The notes under the pieces are model-generated. The model did no database searches. It had not been told where the DNA came from and worked only from the letters and a program-made list of their open reading frames with translations. From the NCBI GenBank assembly GCA_938042265.1, contig CALIRN010000308.1:1-19102 (forward strand): a stretch of 19,102 bases of DNA, written 5' to 3'. Positions 7,751-15,151 of this stretch are shown here, piece by piece. The stretch is from an uncultured Eubacteriaceae bacterium (GTDB lineage Bacteria; Bacillota; Clostridia; Lachnospirales; CAG-274). Position 1 is the first letter of the stretch, and every line of letters begins with the position of its first letter. The translations under genes were made by a program, and so were the position numbers.

Positions 7751-8284
7751 TTACATCATCTTTCTAATATCATTTGATATAACAATTATTGTAATAATAT
7801 TGCTTATTCCATGTATAAGCATAGCGACACCGGCAAACATCATAACCGCCGAGCCGGTAGCAAAAGGATTTACTATTACAAAAAGCGCTAAAAATACAGT
7901 AAGTATACCGACAAGCATACCAAGCCACCAATGCCTGTAACCAAAACGCTTATTTGCAAAGCTCTCTCTTATACAGGCAAGCCCGTAAACAAGCAGTACA
8001 ATGCCAAGCAGCACACTTACAAAGCTGACAAGCACATCAGGCCTGATTACTATATAAAGCCCCGGCAACAGCTGAATAAGTGACATAATAAGCACATATC
8101 TGCTATTTTCCAAAGTGAAATATGCAAACAGGGTTAAACCTCCGCCTATCACCAAAAACCAACCCACAAGGGCGCATATTGACATTGCCGCTGCCTGAGG
8201 ATTGGATAAAACAATAATGCCAAGCAGTGCAATAACGGCTGAAATAAGTATTGAATTCCATTTAATTTTCTTCATAAATTCCAT
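7751..8284 (-). CDS. DUF308 / HdeD-family membrane protein
   Basis: A 177-residue integral membrane protein with about six hydrophobic segments, arranged as repeated pairs with NPQAAAMSICALVGWFLVIG and NPFATGSAVMMFAGVAMLIHG, the repeat pattern of the DUF308/HdeD family. In enterobacteria HdeD is linked to acid resistance; in Firmicutes the role is unknown. The ATG at 8284 is preceded by TGGAGG with good spacing. The gene is separated from nrdG by 91 bases with no clear terminator, so read-through is possible. Its upstream region has operator-like palindromes, suggesting a regulated gene. Confidence 0.88.
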   Translation of the reverse strand: MEFMKKIKWNSILISAVIALLGIIVLSNPQAAAMSICALVGWFLVIGGGLTLFAYFTLENSRYVLIMSLIQLLPGLYIVIRPDVLVSFVSVLLGIVLLVYGLACIRESFANKRFGYRHWWLGMLVGILTVFLALFVIVNPFATGSAVMMFAGVAMLIHGISNIITIIVISNDIRKMM

Positions 8285-8348
8285 ATATATACCTCCAGTA
8301 CTGTATGCTAATCAATTAGTGTTTATTTGCTTTCAGCTTTCTGACGGG

Positions 8349-8397
8349 CTGACCGTTCAGTAAAATATACGGAAAAAATATACATTTGTTTACAAAT
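8349..8397. promoter_or_regulatory. Two operator-like palindromes upstream of the DUF308 gene
   Basis: CTGACCGTTCAG (8349-8360) is an imperfect 12-base palindrome of the type bound by TetR-family repressors, and ATTTGTTTACAAAT (8384-8397) is a palindrome with 6-bp perfect arms around TT. AATATA words on the plus strand (TATATT on the minus strand) at 8364-8369 and 8377-8382 could be -10 boxes, which would place the first palindrome just downstream of the transcription start. No regulator gene lies next door. The dyads are seen; the binding is inferred. Confidence 0.4.
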
Positions 8398-8519
8398 TAT
8401 TTTGCAACCCTAATAAGGGGTATTGTCATTCCCTCTTACGTCATTCCTGCCTGCATGCTTACAAAATACTCCTTCTCTGCCCTGCACTGAAAAAGCACAA
8501 CGTTTCTATATCCTTTTTT

Positions 8520-8669
8520 AACCAACAGATAAGTTTCCCGCTCATAAATCAGAGAGTGATTACTCACACATATAGTAGGAGTACAAGCTCCAACTGAATA
8601 TGAATACCAATGGCATTTGTTGGTTATGGAGTAACCTGAATAAAATCCGGCAGGCGAAGCCTGTTTTTT
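8520..8669 (+). ncRNA. Candidate structured RNA or dispersed repeat, element A (long form)
   Basis: A 150-base stretch bounded by TAACCAACA (8519-8527) and its inverse TGTTGGTTA (8618-8626), then a 25-base spacer and a Rho-independent terminator. Inside are local hairpins: GAGT-GATT-ACTC (8554-8565), GGAG-TACAAG-CTCC (8578-8591). The first 52 bases align collinearly with a second element on the other strand at 16708 downwards, including AACCAACAGA, TAAGTT and AG-GTG-TTAC-ACAT. It has no good ORF. It may be a noncoding RNA, a riboregulator, or a small transposable element with inverted ends flanked by TA. No clear promoter was found. Confidence 0.4.
8651..8669 (+). terminator. Rho-independent terminator at the end of element A
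   Basis: CAGGC-GAA-GCCTG followed directly by six T. It reads on the plus strand, whereas both flanking protein genes are on the minus strand, so it must serve a plus-strand transcript, most simply element A. Confidence 0.65.
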
Positions 8670-8724
8670 CCGCAGGCAAAAATTCTGAAGTACGTAGCGT
8701 AAGAGGAGTACGAATATCCTTGAT

Positions 8725-9552
8725 TTACAGGTCCCCTGTTCTGAATTTTTCAATCATTTCATTAGTAAGGCTTATATCGGAGCTGCTTTCGGGAATTTCC
8801 TCCCTTGTAAGCCACACCGCCTCGCTCAGCTCCTCCTCATCCCTTTTTATATCCCTGCTGCCCTCAACCTGAGCAAAAAACCCCATAAGTATTGTATCGG
8901 TAAAGGACCATGGCTGATTTTTATAATAGGTAACATTTACGGCATTTAAGCCTACCTCCTCCATTACCTCACGTCTGACCGTATCCTCAAAGGTTTCTCC
9001 TACCTCCGTATAGCCTGCAATAAGGGCGTAACGGGTATATTTGCTGTGCTTTTGATTATATTTGGTAAGCAGCAGCCTGTCGCCGTCAGTTAAGGCAACT
9101 ATGACACAGGGGGATATATTGGGGTATACAGTCTTTCCACAGCAATCACAGATAAGGGCACGCTCCTTGGTGCTCCTTTTCATTTTTCCGCCGCAGCGTG
9201 AACAGAATTTATTTTCACTGTACCAGCGATGAAGCTGAATTGCGGTTGCTCCCGCAAATGCCTTCCACATAGGGTAAGCATTTCTGAAATATTCCTGCCC
9301 TACAAACTCCCAGCCCTCATACTCCTTAGCCTCCTCAACCTCTGTCATAAACAGATTTGTATCATCCATTTTAAACAGAAAGCTCATTTCGCCACTTATT
9401 TCAAGCTCGCCTACAGCGGGAAACCATGTTCTGCCGTCCTCCTCACGCACCAACAGCCTTGTACCCTTGAATATAAGCAAAATATCCTTATCACCGGGCT
9501 TGCATGGCTCAAACTCAACATGATATTTATGAGGCGCTATATCCTGAATCAT
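8725..9552 (-). CDS. nudC: NAD(H) pyrophosphatase / NAD-cap RNA hydrolase NudC
   Basis: Nudix hydrolase that cleaves NADH to NMNH and AMP and, in the characterised family, removes NAD caps from RNA 5' ends. With the ATG at 9552 (GGAGGG at 9560-9565, 7 bases away) it has 275 residues; a TTG at 9567 lies inside the ribosome site and is rejected. Order of parts: N-terminal domain (1-110), zinc ribbon with Cys117, Cys120, Cys135 and Cys138, then the Nudix domain with a complete box at 180-202 (G-x5-E-x7-REVMEEVGL). The NudC signature QPWPF appears as QPWSF at 213-217, so NAD specificity is probable. The C-terminal end overlaps no other gene. It is probably monocistronic. Confidence 0.94.
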   Translation of the reverse strand: MIQDIAPHKYHVEFEPCKPGDKDILLIFKGTRLLVREEDGRTWFPAVGELEISGEMSFLFKMDDTNLFMTEVEEAKEYEGWEFVGQEYFRNAYPMWKAFAGATAIQLHRWYSENKFCSRCGGKMKRSTKERALICDCCGKTVYPNISPCVIVALTDGDRLLLTKYNQKHSKYTRYALIAGYTEVGETFEDTVRREVMEEVGLNAVNVTYYKNQPWSFTDTILMGFFAQVEGSRDIKRDEEELSEAVWLTREEIPESSSDISLTNEMIEKFRTGDL

Positions 9553-9616
9553 AATTATACCCTCCAAAATTACGATTTTTTGCTATTCTAACACTTAACC
9601 GCATTATTGTCAAGGC

Positions 9617-9647
9617 AAAACAAAAAGGCTGCCGCACAATGCAGCAG
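9617..9647 (-). terminator. Rho-independent terminator of the hydrogenase gene
   Basis: On the minus strand CTGCTGCA-TTG-TGCGGCAG (one G-T pair, plus strand 9629-9647) is followed by CC and TTTTTGTTTT. It lies 18 bases past the hydrogenase stop and upstream of nudC, so the two genes are separate units. Confidence 0.9.
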
Positions 9648-9664
9648 TCTTAAAGTAATCTTCA

Positions 9665-11170
9665 TCAGCTTAAATCAACATCAACAACTGACTTGTCCGG
9701 TATCTGTACAGTGCTCTCCTTTTTAACCTTATCAATGGTAGCCTTAGCCTTAGCAATGGGGAGGATTGTACCTGCACCGGCAACACAGCCGCCGGGACAG
9801 CCCATACCTTCAATCATACAGCCATTCATCTTGCCAAGCTTAGCCATGGTAAGCATCTTCTTGCAATCTGCAAGTCCCTCGGCGTGACAGATTTTAACCT
9901 CAACACCCGGGTAATATTCCTTAACGCACTTTTCTATGGCCTCTGCAACACCACCTGCACAGGCATAGCCGCGACCCGCCGCAGTTGCATCATGCAAACC
10001 TGACGATTTATCCATCTCGGCAGGAACAATATTTCTTGCCTCAAACATGGCAGAAAGCTCCTCAAAGGTAATAACAAAGTCAACATCACTTCTTACCGTT
10101 CTTCTTGTAGCCTCCAGCTTTTTAGCCGCACAAGGTCCGATAAATACAACCTTTGCCTCAGGGTCCTCATGCTTAATTCTTCTTGCAGTGGCAACCATAG
10201 GTGTAAGCTCTCGTGAAACACTGTCAATCATTTCAGGAAACTGAGTCTTTGCAAGCATTGACCATGAAGGGCAGCAGGAGGTTAAAAGGAAGGGCAGCTC
10301 GCCTGTTGCAACATGCTCTGCATAGTGCTTAGCCTCTGCAATAGCACCGATATCTGCACCGAGAGCAACCTCTCTTACCTCGGCAAAGCCAAGCTCCATA
10401 AGCGCAAGCTTAACCTGACCCGCAGTTACGTTTGCACCAAACTGACCTGCATAAGCGGGAGCAAGCTCGGCAACAATCTTATTGCCGTCCTTAAGACTTC
10501 TTGCAAGCTGAAATACCTGTGACTTATCGGCAATAGCGCCAAAAGGACAGCTAACCATACACATACCGCAGGATACACACTTATCAATATTAATCTTTGC
10601 CCTGCCATGGTCGTCAGACTCAATAGCCTTAACACCGCAAGCCTCTGCACATGGCCTTAAAAGCTTTGAGATAGCGTCATAAGGACATACACTCTTACAC
10701 TTGCCGCACTTAATACACTTACTTTCATCAATAAAAGCCCTGCCGTTTACTCTGGAAATTGCTCCCTTTGGACAGACCTCCATACATGGATGTGCAACAC
10801 ATCCCTTACACATATTTGAAACACGATAAATATTTTCCTCACATTTATTACAGGCTGAAGGAATAACCTGCATAAGGGGAGGCTCGTAATAATGCTCCGC
10901 AATATTGCTTTCCTCAAGTCCGCTTGTAACGTGAACAGGTCTGTCCTCAGGTCTTAGTGACATACCCATTGCAAGCCTGACTCTCTCGGAGGCAATAGCT
11001 CTTTCACGGTAAATACTCTCTCTGTAGGTAGAGGTATCACCTGGACAGACGCTATAAGGTACAGCCTCAATGGCATCATTGATATTTACATTATCTGCAA
11101 AAGCAATTTTGGTAATCTCAGCAAAAATTTTTCTTCTGATTTCCGATACAGGGGTCTGAATTCCTCTCAT
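9665..11170 (-). CDS. Monomeric [FeFe]-hydrogenase with N-terminal iron-sulfur domains (group B-like)
   Basis: Iron-only hydrogenase linking ferredoxin oxidation to H2 or the reverse; 501 residues. After a conserved N-terminal region (TPVSEIRRKIFAE, PGDTSTYRESIYRERAI) come ferredoxin-type cysteines: C121-x2-C-x4-C-x3-C133, C152-x2-C-x2-C-x3-C162 and C198-x2-C-x2-C-x3-C208, with extra Cys at 107, 110, 174 and 178. The H-cluster domain has all three motifs: TSCCPSW (297-303, including the proton-transfer Cys299), GPCAAKKLE (345-353), and EGMGCPGGC (454-462). The position that is Met in the classical MPC motif is Gly345, as I recall for group B enzymes. No maturation genes hydE/F/G or NADH-linked subunits lie nearby. 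The start has AGGAGG at 11176-11181. The gene has its own promoter and terminator. Direction of catalysis or a sensory role is not decided by sequence. Confidence 0.92.
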   Translation of the reverse strand: MRGIQTPVSEIRRKIFAEITKIAFADNVNINDAIEAVPYSVCPGDTSTYRESIYRERAIASERVRLAMGMSLRPEDRPVHVTSGLEESNIAEHYYEPPLMQVIPSACNKCEENIYRVSNMCKGCVAHPCMEVCPKGAISRVNGRAFIDESKCIKCGKCKSVCPYDAISKLLRPCAEACGVKAIESDDHGRAKINIDKCVSCGMCMVSCPFGAIADKSQVFQLARSLKDGNKIVAELAPAYAGQFGANVTAGQVKLALMELGFAEVREVALGADIGAIAEAKHYAEHVATGELPFLLTSCCPSWSMLAKTQFPEMIDSVSRELTPMVATARRIKHEDPEAKVVFIGPCAAKKLEATRRTVRSDVDFVITFEELSAMFEARNIVPAEMDKSSGLHDATAAGRGYACAGGVAEAIEKCVKEYYPGVEVKICHAEGLADCKKMLTMAKLGKMNGCMIEGMGCPGGCVAGAGTILPIAKAKATIDKVKKESTVQIPDKSVVDVDLS

Positions 11171-11183
11171 AATTTCCTCCTAA

Positions 11184-11221
11184 AACCCTTTAAATATTAC
11201 TCAATTCAACCCTTTAAATAT
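11184..11221 (-). repeat. 14-bp direct repeat in the hydrogenase leader
   Basis: ATATTTAAAGGGTT (minus strand) occurs exactly twice, at 11208-11221 and 11184-11197, with a period of 24 bases. The upstream copy overlaps the -10 box; the downstream copy ends next to the ribosome site. It could be a tandem operator or a local duplication. Confidence 0.7.
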
Positions 11222-11245
11222 ATCACAATTGATTTTACTTTTCAA
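11217..11245 (-). promoter_or_regulatory. Promoter of the hydrogenase gene
   Basis: Minus strand: TTGAAA (11240-11245), a 17-base spacer, and TATATT (11217-11222), with TGA directly before the -10 as an extended -10 element. Start codon about 45 bases downstream. This is the best promoter match in the window. Confidence 0.75.
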
Positions 11246-11262
11246 CATAATTCGATAATTTT

Positions 11263-11280
11263 TTGGCAAAAAATTAACAA
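11263..11280 (-). promoter_or_regulatory. Candidate Rex-type operator upstream of the hydrogenase promoter
   Basis: The minus strand reads TTGTTAATTTTTTGCCAA. The clostridial Rex consensus as I recall it is TTGTTAA-N4-TTAACAA; 12 of 14 defined positions match. It lies about 17 bases upstream of the -35 box. Part of it also forms a dyad AATTTTTT-GGC-AAAAAATT (11257-11275, plus strand), which could instead be a weak terminator for the rsmG operon. Confidence 0.4.
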
Positions 11281-11320
11281 TCTTTAATATTAAATTTTTA
11301 TTCTTTCCATAGTTTGGGTA

Positions 11321-12028
11321 TTATAGAGGAGAGTTCTTTATTTTGCCGGCAATTCTGGGATATTTTTTTGCTGTTTTTTCCACCTTTTTAACAATAACTA
11401 TCCTATGCTTCAAGTCACTACCCGGCAGAGTAATATCCTCAACGCTTGTCAGCCTACCGCCTAAAGCGGTAATTGCCCTTTGGGCATTTTTTATTTCCTC
11501 ATCTGCGGCAGGCCCCTTAAGGGCAAGCATTTCGCCGCCCACCCTGACAAAGGGCAGGTCATACTCAGCAAGTACATTAAGCTGTGCCACCGCACGGGAG
11601 GCGCAAATGTCAAACCTCTCCCTTAAAATTGGATTTTTTCCGCCCTCCTCGGCTCTTGCATGGATACACTCCACACCTTCAAGCCCCAACTCACTGCATA
11701 CTGTTTCAAGAAAGCGCACTCTTTTATTAAGAGAGTCCAGAAGCGTCAGCTTAATATCTGGTACGGCTATTTTAAGCACCAGTCCCGGAAAGCCTGCGCC
11801 CGTACCCACATCAATTACACTTTTACCCTTTATATCTCTTATACACAACACCGAAAGACAATCGGCAAAATGCTTTAACGCCACCTCTCTGTCCTCGGTT
11901 ATTGCCGTCAGATTAATCTTTTCATTCCACTCTACCAAAAGTTCCTTATATCTCACAAGTAAGTTAAGCTGACTGTCAGTAAGAGATATTTTCATACTGT
12001 TGCATAATTCCCTTAAATACTCCTGCAT
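11321..12028 (-). CDS. rsmG: 16S rRNA (guanine-527-N7)-methyltransferase
   Basis: SAM-dependent methyltransferase that makes m7G527 in 16S rRNA; loss in other bacteria gives low-level streptomycin resistance. Length 235 residues, normal. The N-terminal part has VEWNEKINLTAI, typical of GidB; the SAM motif is VIDVGTGAGFPGLVLK, then LLDSLNKRVRFLE, and the CASRAVAQLNVLAEY and MLALKG segments that mark the family. The ATG follows AGGTGA. It begins 8 bases after the zinc-ribbon gene and is the last gene of the mnmE operon. No parA/parB follow, unlike many Firmicutes near oriC. Confidence 0.97.
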   Translation of the reverse strand: MQEYLRELCNSMKISLTDSQLNLLVRYKELLVEWNEKINLTAITEDREVALKHFADCLSVLCIRDIKGKSVIDVGTGAGFPGLVLKIAVPDIKLTLLDSLNKRVRFLETVCSELGLEGVECIHARAEEGGKNPILRERFDICASRAVAQLNVLAEYDLPFVRVGGEMLALKGPAADEEIKNAQRAITALGGRLTSVEDITLPGSDLKHRIVIVKKVEKTAKKYPRIAGKIKNSPL

Positions 12029-12036
12029 ATGTTCAC

Positions 12037-12753
12037 CTATATAATTTCCCCATTGTTAATCTGAGCATCGGCAGTAATCTCCTCTGCCTGTGCCAGCAGC
12101 CAACCGTATTCCTCAAAAGTCACATATTGACCGCAATATCCGCACTGCTCCGTATTGCCCCTACTGAAAAATACGGGGGCACCACAGTTGGGGCAGGCAG
12201 TGGTTTTTACTCTGCGCATATCCACAATTTTAAACTGTGACGGTCTTTTAAAGCGCATAAAAAACCGCCTTGCCTTTCTGTCATCACTTTGCCCTTGATT
12301 TAGCGTAGAAAGGTATGCCTGCAAAATCTCATTGTCCCCCACCCTTTGATAAAGGTGCAGATAAGATACGGAAAAGCCAAAGCTATCCTTTAGCCCAACC
12401 GAGCTGAAATCAAAGTCCTTTTCCACAAAGGGTTTTATTTCATCATTAAGGTCATTCCATGACTCGGCTCTGCATAAATCCGTAAATATCCTCTGCGCCC
12501 ACCTGATAAATTCCTTAGCGCTGAAATTGGGGTTTACAAGGCTAAGCTGCTTTTCTATAAGAGCACTGTTGTTTTTTACATAGCCGTTGCTTTCTTTGGG
12601 GTCAAAAATATCTATGCCGTTTTCCATTGCCTTATTAAACATGGTTTCCAGCGAGCCTGCCTCAATTTTTTCGATTTTGTATTCAGCTTCCTCCCTTTGT
12701 CCCCTGCTGAGGAAACGACCGAGCAGTCCGTCAAGCAATCTGATATAATCCAT
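12037..12753 (-). CDS. Tim44-like domain protein with C-terminal zinc ribbon
   Basis: A 238-residue soluble protein, probably of unknown function. Residues 70-180 resemble the Tim44-like fold (NPNFSAKEFIRWAQRIFTDL, then ESWNDLNDEIKPFVEKDF and later YLHLYQR), a lipid- or ligand-binding cone fold that in bacteria is found in several unrelated contexts. A zinc ribbon follows with Cys187, Cys190, Cys204 and Cys207 (ACPNCGAPV, QCGYCGQ). The N-terminal region (1-65) is charged and helical. There is no signal peptide or membrane span. GGAGAGG precedes the ATG, and the gene lies between mnmG and rsmG with gaps of 5 and 8 bases, a pair that is usually adjacent. Zinc binding is predicted from spacing; the Tim44 assignment is moderate. 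Confidence 0.75.
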   Translation of the reverse strand: MDYIRLLDGLLGRFLSRGQREEAEYKIEKIEAGSLETMFNKAMENGIDIFDPKESNGYVKNNSALIEKQLSLVNPNFSAKEFIRWAQRIFTDLCRAESWNDLNDEIKPFVEKDFDFSSVGLKDSFGFSVSYLHLYQRVGDNEILQAYLSTLNQGQSDDRKARRFFMRFKRPSQFKIVDMRRVKTTACPNCGAPVFFSRGNTEQCGYCGQYVTFEEYGWLLAQAEEITADAQINNGEII

Positions 12754-12758
12754 ATTAT

Positions 12759-14636
12759 TTACCTCTCCAAATGCACAAGCAGCATATTTACATCGGCAGG
12801 GCTTACACCGCTTATTCTGCCTGCCTGACCTATACTTACGGGCCTAACCTGCGCAAGCTTCTGTCTTGCCTCAATCCTCAGCCCCATTACTTCGTCATAA
12901 TTTATATCCTCAGGGATAAGCTTTGCCTCCAGCTTTTTAAACTGCTCCACCTGCTGAAGCTGCCTTTTTATATATCCCTCATACTTAACCTGAATGTTTA
13001 CCTGCTCACATACCTCATCACTTAATATCGGTCTGTCACCGTCAATAGGTGCAAGCAAAGCATAATTAAGCTCCGGACGGCGTATAAGCTCACTGAGCTT
13101 TGCCCCTGTTTCAAGAGGTGAGGTATTAAGGGATACAAGCAGCTCATTTACCTTATCACCCGGTGCAATATTAACCTTATTTACCCGCTTTATCTCCCTT
13201 TCAATCTCTGCTTTTTTATTTAAAAAGCGCTCATATCGTTCATAGCTTATAAGACCTATATCGTGTCCCAACTCCGTCAGTCTTAAATCCGCATTATCCT
13301 GTCTTAAAAGCAACCTGTATTCTGCTCTTGAGGTCATCATACGATAAGGCTCACGGCTTTCCTTGGTTATAATATCATCAATAAGTACACCGATATACGC
13401 CTGTGAACGGTCAATAATTACAGGAGGCTTGCCAAGACAGTACATGGCAGCATTTATACCGCCCATAATGCCCTGTGCAGCAGCCTCCTCATAGCCGCTT
13501 GTGCCGTTAAACTGACCTGCGCTGAAAAGACCGTGTATATCTCTAAATTCAAGGCTTAGCTTAAGCTGATTTGCACTTATACAGTCATACTCAATAGCAT
13601 AAGCGGTACGCATAATGCGGCAGTCTTCAAGTCCCGGCAGAGTTCTGTACATAGCCTGCTGTACGTCCTCAGGCAGAGAGCTGCTCATGCCCGATACATA
13701 AAGCTCGTTTGTATCCTCTCCCTCAGGCTCAATAAATATCTGGTGTCTTTCCTTATCCGCAAAGCGCACTACCTTATCCTCAATGGAAGGACAGTATCTG
13801 GGGCCCGTACCCTCAATCACACCCGAATACAGCGGAGAACGGTCCAAATTTGCTCTTATAATATTATGGGTTTCCTCATTGGTATAAGTAAGATAACAGC
13901 TTACTTGCTCTCTTGAAATATCCTCAGGCCTATTTTCAAAGCTGAAGGGTACAAGCTTTTCATCACCCTTCTGTTCCTGCATTTTGGAAAAGTCCACCGT
14001 TCTTTTATCAATTCTTGCAGGAGTACCTGTTTTATAACGCATAAGCTGAACACCCAGTCTTTTAAGACAATCGCTTAAACGGGAGGAATTTCTTAGTCCG
14101 TTAGGGCCGCTTTGTATAATGGTACTGCCGTAAAGACAGCGTGACTTAAGATATGTACCCGTACATATCACCGCCGCACGGCACTTATAGAGCGCATCAG
14201 ACTCGGTTACAACTGCCGTTACATTGTTATTTTCATCGGTTAAAATATCCACAACCTCACCCTGACGGATATAGAGATTATCCGTATTTTCAAGGGTACG
14301 CTTCATTTCAGTATGGTAGCGGTTTTTGTCTGCCTGTGCCCTTAAGGAATACACCGCAGGGCCTTTTCCCAGATTAAGCATACGGCTCTGAATATAGGTT
14401 TTATCAATATTTTTTCCCATTTCACCGCCCAGAGCGTCAATTTCCCTTACAAGATGTCCCTTTGAACTGCCGCCTATATTGGGGTTACAGGGCATCATAC
14501 CGATACTGTCCAAATTTATTGTAAATATTATTGTGCTAAGTCCCAGCCTTGCAGCAGCAAGCGCCGCCTCACAGCCCGCATGGCCTGCACCTATTACCAC
14601 AACATCAACGCTGTCCGCCTCATATAATGCTGACAT
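12759..14636 (-). CDS. mnmG: tRNA uridine 5-carboxymethylaminomethyl modification enzyme MnmG (GidA)
   Basis: FAD-dependent partner of MnmE; together they modify the wobble uridine 34 of several tRNAs. With the ATG at 14636 the protein has 625 residues, normal. The Rossmann motif is VVVIGAGHAGCEAA (Gly16, 18, 21), followed by the family signature MMPCNPNIGGSSKGHLVREIDALGG in shortened form here: PCNPNIGGSSKGH. GPRYCPSIEDKVVRF, the HQIFIEPEG segment and the C-terminal AGRISGVSPADVNMLL are also characteristic. The ATG is preferred over GTG 14645 because GAGGTG lies 7 bases before it and overlaps that GTG. It follows the acetyltransferase gene closely and shares the mnmE transcript. Confidence 0.97.
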   Translation of the reverse strand: MSALYEADSVDVVVIGAGHAGCEAALAAARLGLSTIIFTINLDSIGMMPCNPNIGGSSKGHLVREIDALGGEMGKNIDKTYIQSRMLNLGKGPAVYSLRAQADKNRYHTEMKRTLENTDNLYIRQGEVVDILTDENNNVTAVVTESDALYKCRAAVICTGTYLKSRCLYGSTIIQSGPNGLRNSSRLSDCLKRLGVQLMRYKTGTPARIDKRTVDFSKMQEQKGDEKLVPFSFENRPEDISREQVSCYLTYTNEETHNIIRANLDRSPLYSGVIEGTGPRYCPSIEDKVVRFADKERHQIFIEPEGEDTNELYVSGMSSSLPEDVQQAMYRTLPGLEDCRIMRTAYAIEYDCISANQLKLSLEFRDIHGLFSAGQFNGTSGYEEAAAQGIMGGINAAMYCLGKPPVIIDRSQAYIGVLIDDIITKESREPYRMMTSRAEYRLLLRQDNADLRLTELGHDIGLISYERYERFLNKKAEIEREIKRVNKVNIAPGDKVNELLVSLNTSPLETGAKLSELIRRPELNYALLAPIDGDRPILSDEVCEQVNIQVKYEGYIKRQLQQVEQFKKLEAKLIPEDINYDEVMGLRIEARQKLAQVRPVSIGQAGRISGVSPADVNMLLVHLER

Positions 14637-14651
14637 TTGTTTCACCTCAAA

Positions 14652-15140
14652 TTATAATAGTTTCTCATATAAATAAAATTTTCCCATTCGAAAATTTGCT
14701 TCGCCAACCCTTGTGTATCCGCTTTTTTCATACAGCCTTAAAGCATATGGGTTTTGGGAAAAGGCATCAAGTCTTATGGATTTTATACCATATCCCCTGG
14801 CTGCATTTTCTGCTTGAGCCAAAGCTCTACTGCCTATACCCTTATTCTGACATTCCGGCAGAACGCACAGCCTATGCAATATGGTAAAATTATTACTGTG
14901 CCATATTCCGTTACGGTATTCCTCATCATATTCATCATTCAGTGTAAATATTGCTACATCTCTGTCGTTTTCACAGCATACAAATAGCTGCTCATGTTCA
15001 ATGTCATTAAGAATTACTTTTCTGTCAGGGTAAACTTCATCCCATTGTTTTATTCCCTGCTGATTTAAAGCTTCGGTTACTCTTTTAACAACATCACACA
15101 TGAAGTCTGAATCCACAGCTGTTGCCATTCTCAATTTCAT
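14652..15140 (-). CDS. GNAT-family N-acetyltransferase
   Basis: Predicted acetyl-CoA-dependent acetyltransferase, 162 residues, substrate unknown. The GNAT fold is visible: a substrate-binding N-terminal half, the strand LHRLCVLPECQ leading to the acetyl-CoA pyrophosphate loop QNKGIGSRAL (motif A, Q-x-x-G-x-G), then RLDAFSQNPYALRLYEKSGYTRVGE, where N-x-x-A-x-x-x-Y is the motif B pattern. AAGGAG at 15148-15153 is 7 bases from the ATG and overlaps the mnmE stop codon, so coupling is likely. An upstream start at 15167 is possible but has no ribosome site. It lies between mnmE and mnmG, which are usually adjacent, so it is an insertion into that operon; it may act on a ribosomal or tRNA-linked target, but that is speculation. 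Confidence 0.9.
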   Translation of the reverse strand: MKLRMATAVDSDFMCDVVKRVTEALNQQGIKQWDEVYPDRKVILNDIEHEQLFVCCENDRDVAIFTLNDEYDEEYRNGIWHSNNFTILHRLCVLPECQNKGIGSRALAQAENAARGYGIKSIRLDAFSQNPYALRLYEKSGYTRVGEANFRMGKFYLYEKLL

Positions 15141-15151
15141 ATTATTTCTCC

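Larger units (their letters stand above)
8285..8724. other. 440-base intergenic region with no credible protein gene
   Basis: From right to left for the minus-strand gene: bases 8285-8400 look like the control region of the DUF308 gene (two palindromes, AT-rich -10-like words). Bases 8425-8515 hold a short direct repeat GTCATTCC (8433-8440 and 8448-8455), and 8520-8669 the candidate RNA or repeat element described separately. Bases 8670-8724 contain GCAGGC, a TACGTAGCGTA mini-palindrome (8691-8701) and the end of nudC. One ORF spans much of it on the minus strand, but its only upstream start lies inside nudC; I do not call it a gene. Confidence 0.6.

Noticed and set aside
8536..8560. tRNA-Met-like CTCATAA loop in element A
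   Set aside because: The bases on either side do not pair as an anticodon stem, and no acceptor, D or T arms can be built. No tRNA gene is seen anywhere in the window.
8436..8753. Minus-strand ORF of 105 codons in the intergenic region
   Set aside because: Its only long start is a TTG inside nudC without a ribosome site, it has Cys- and Tyr-rich, non-protein-like composition, and it runs antisense across element A and its terminator. It is better explained by a repeat or RNA element.
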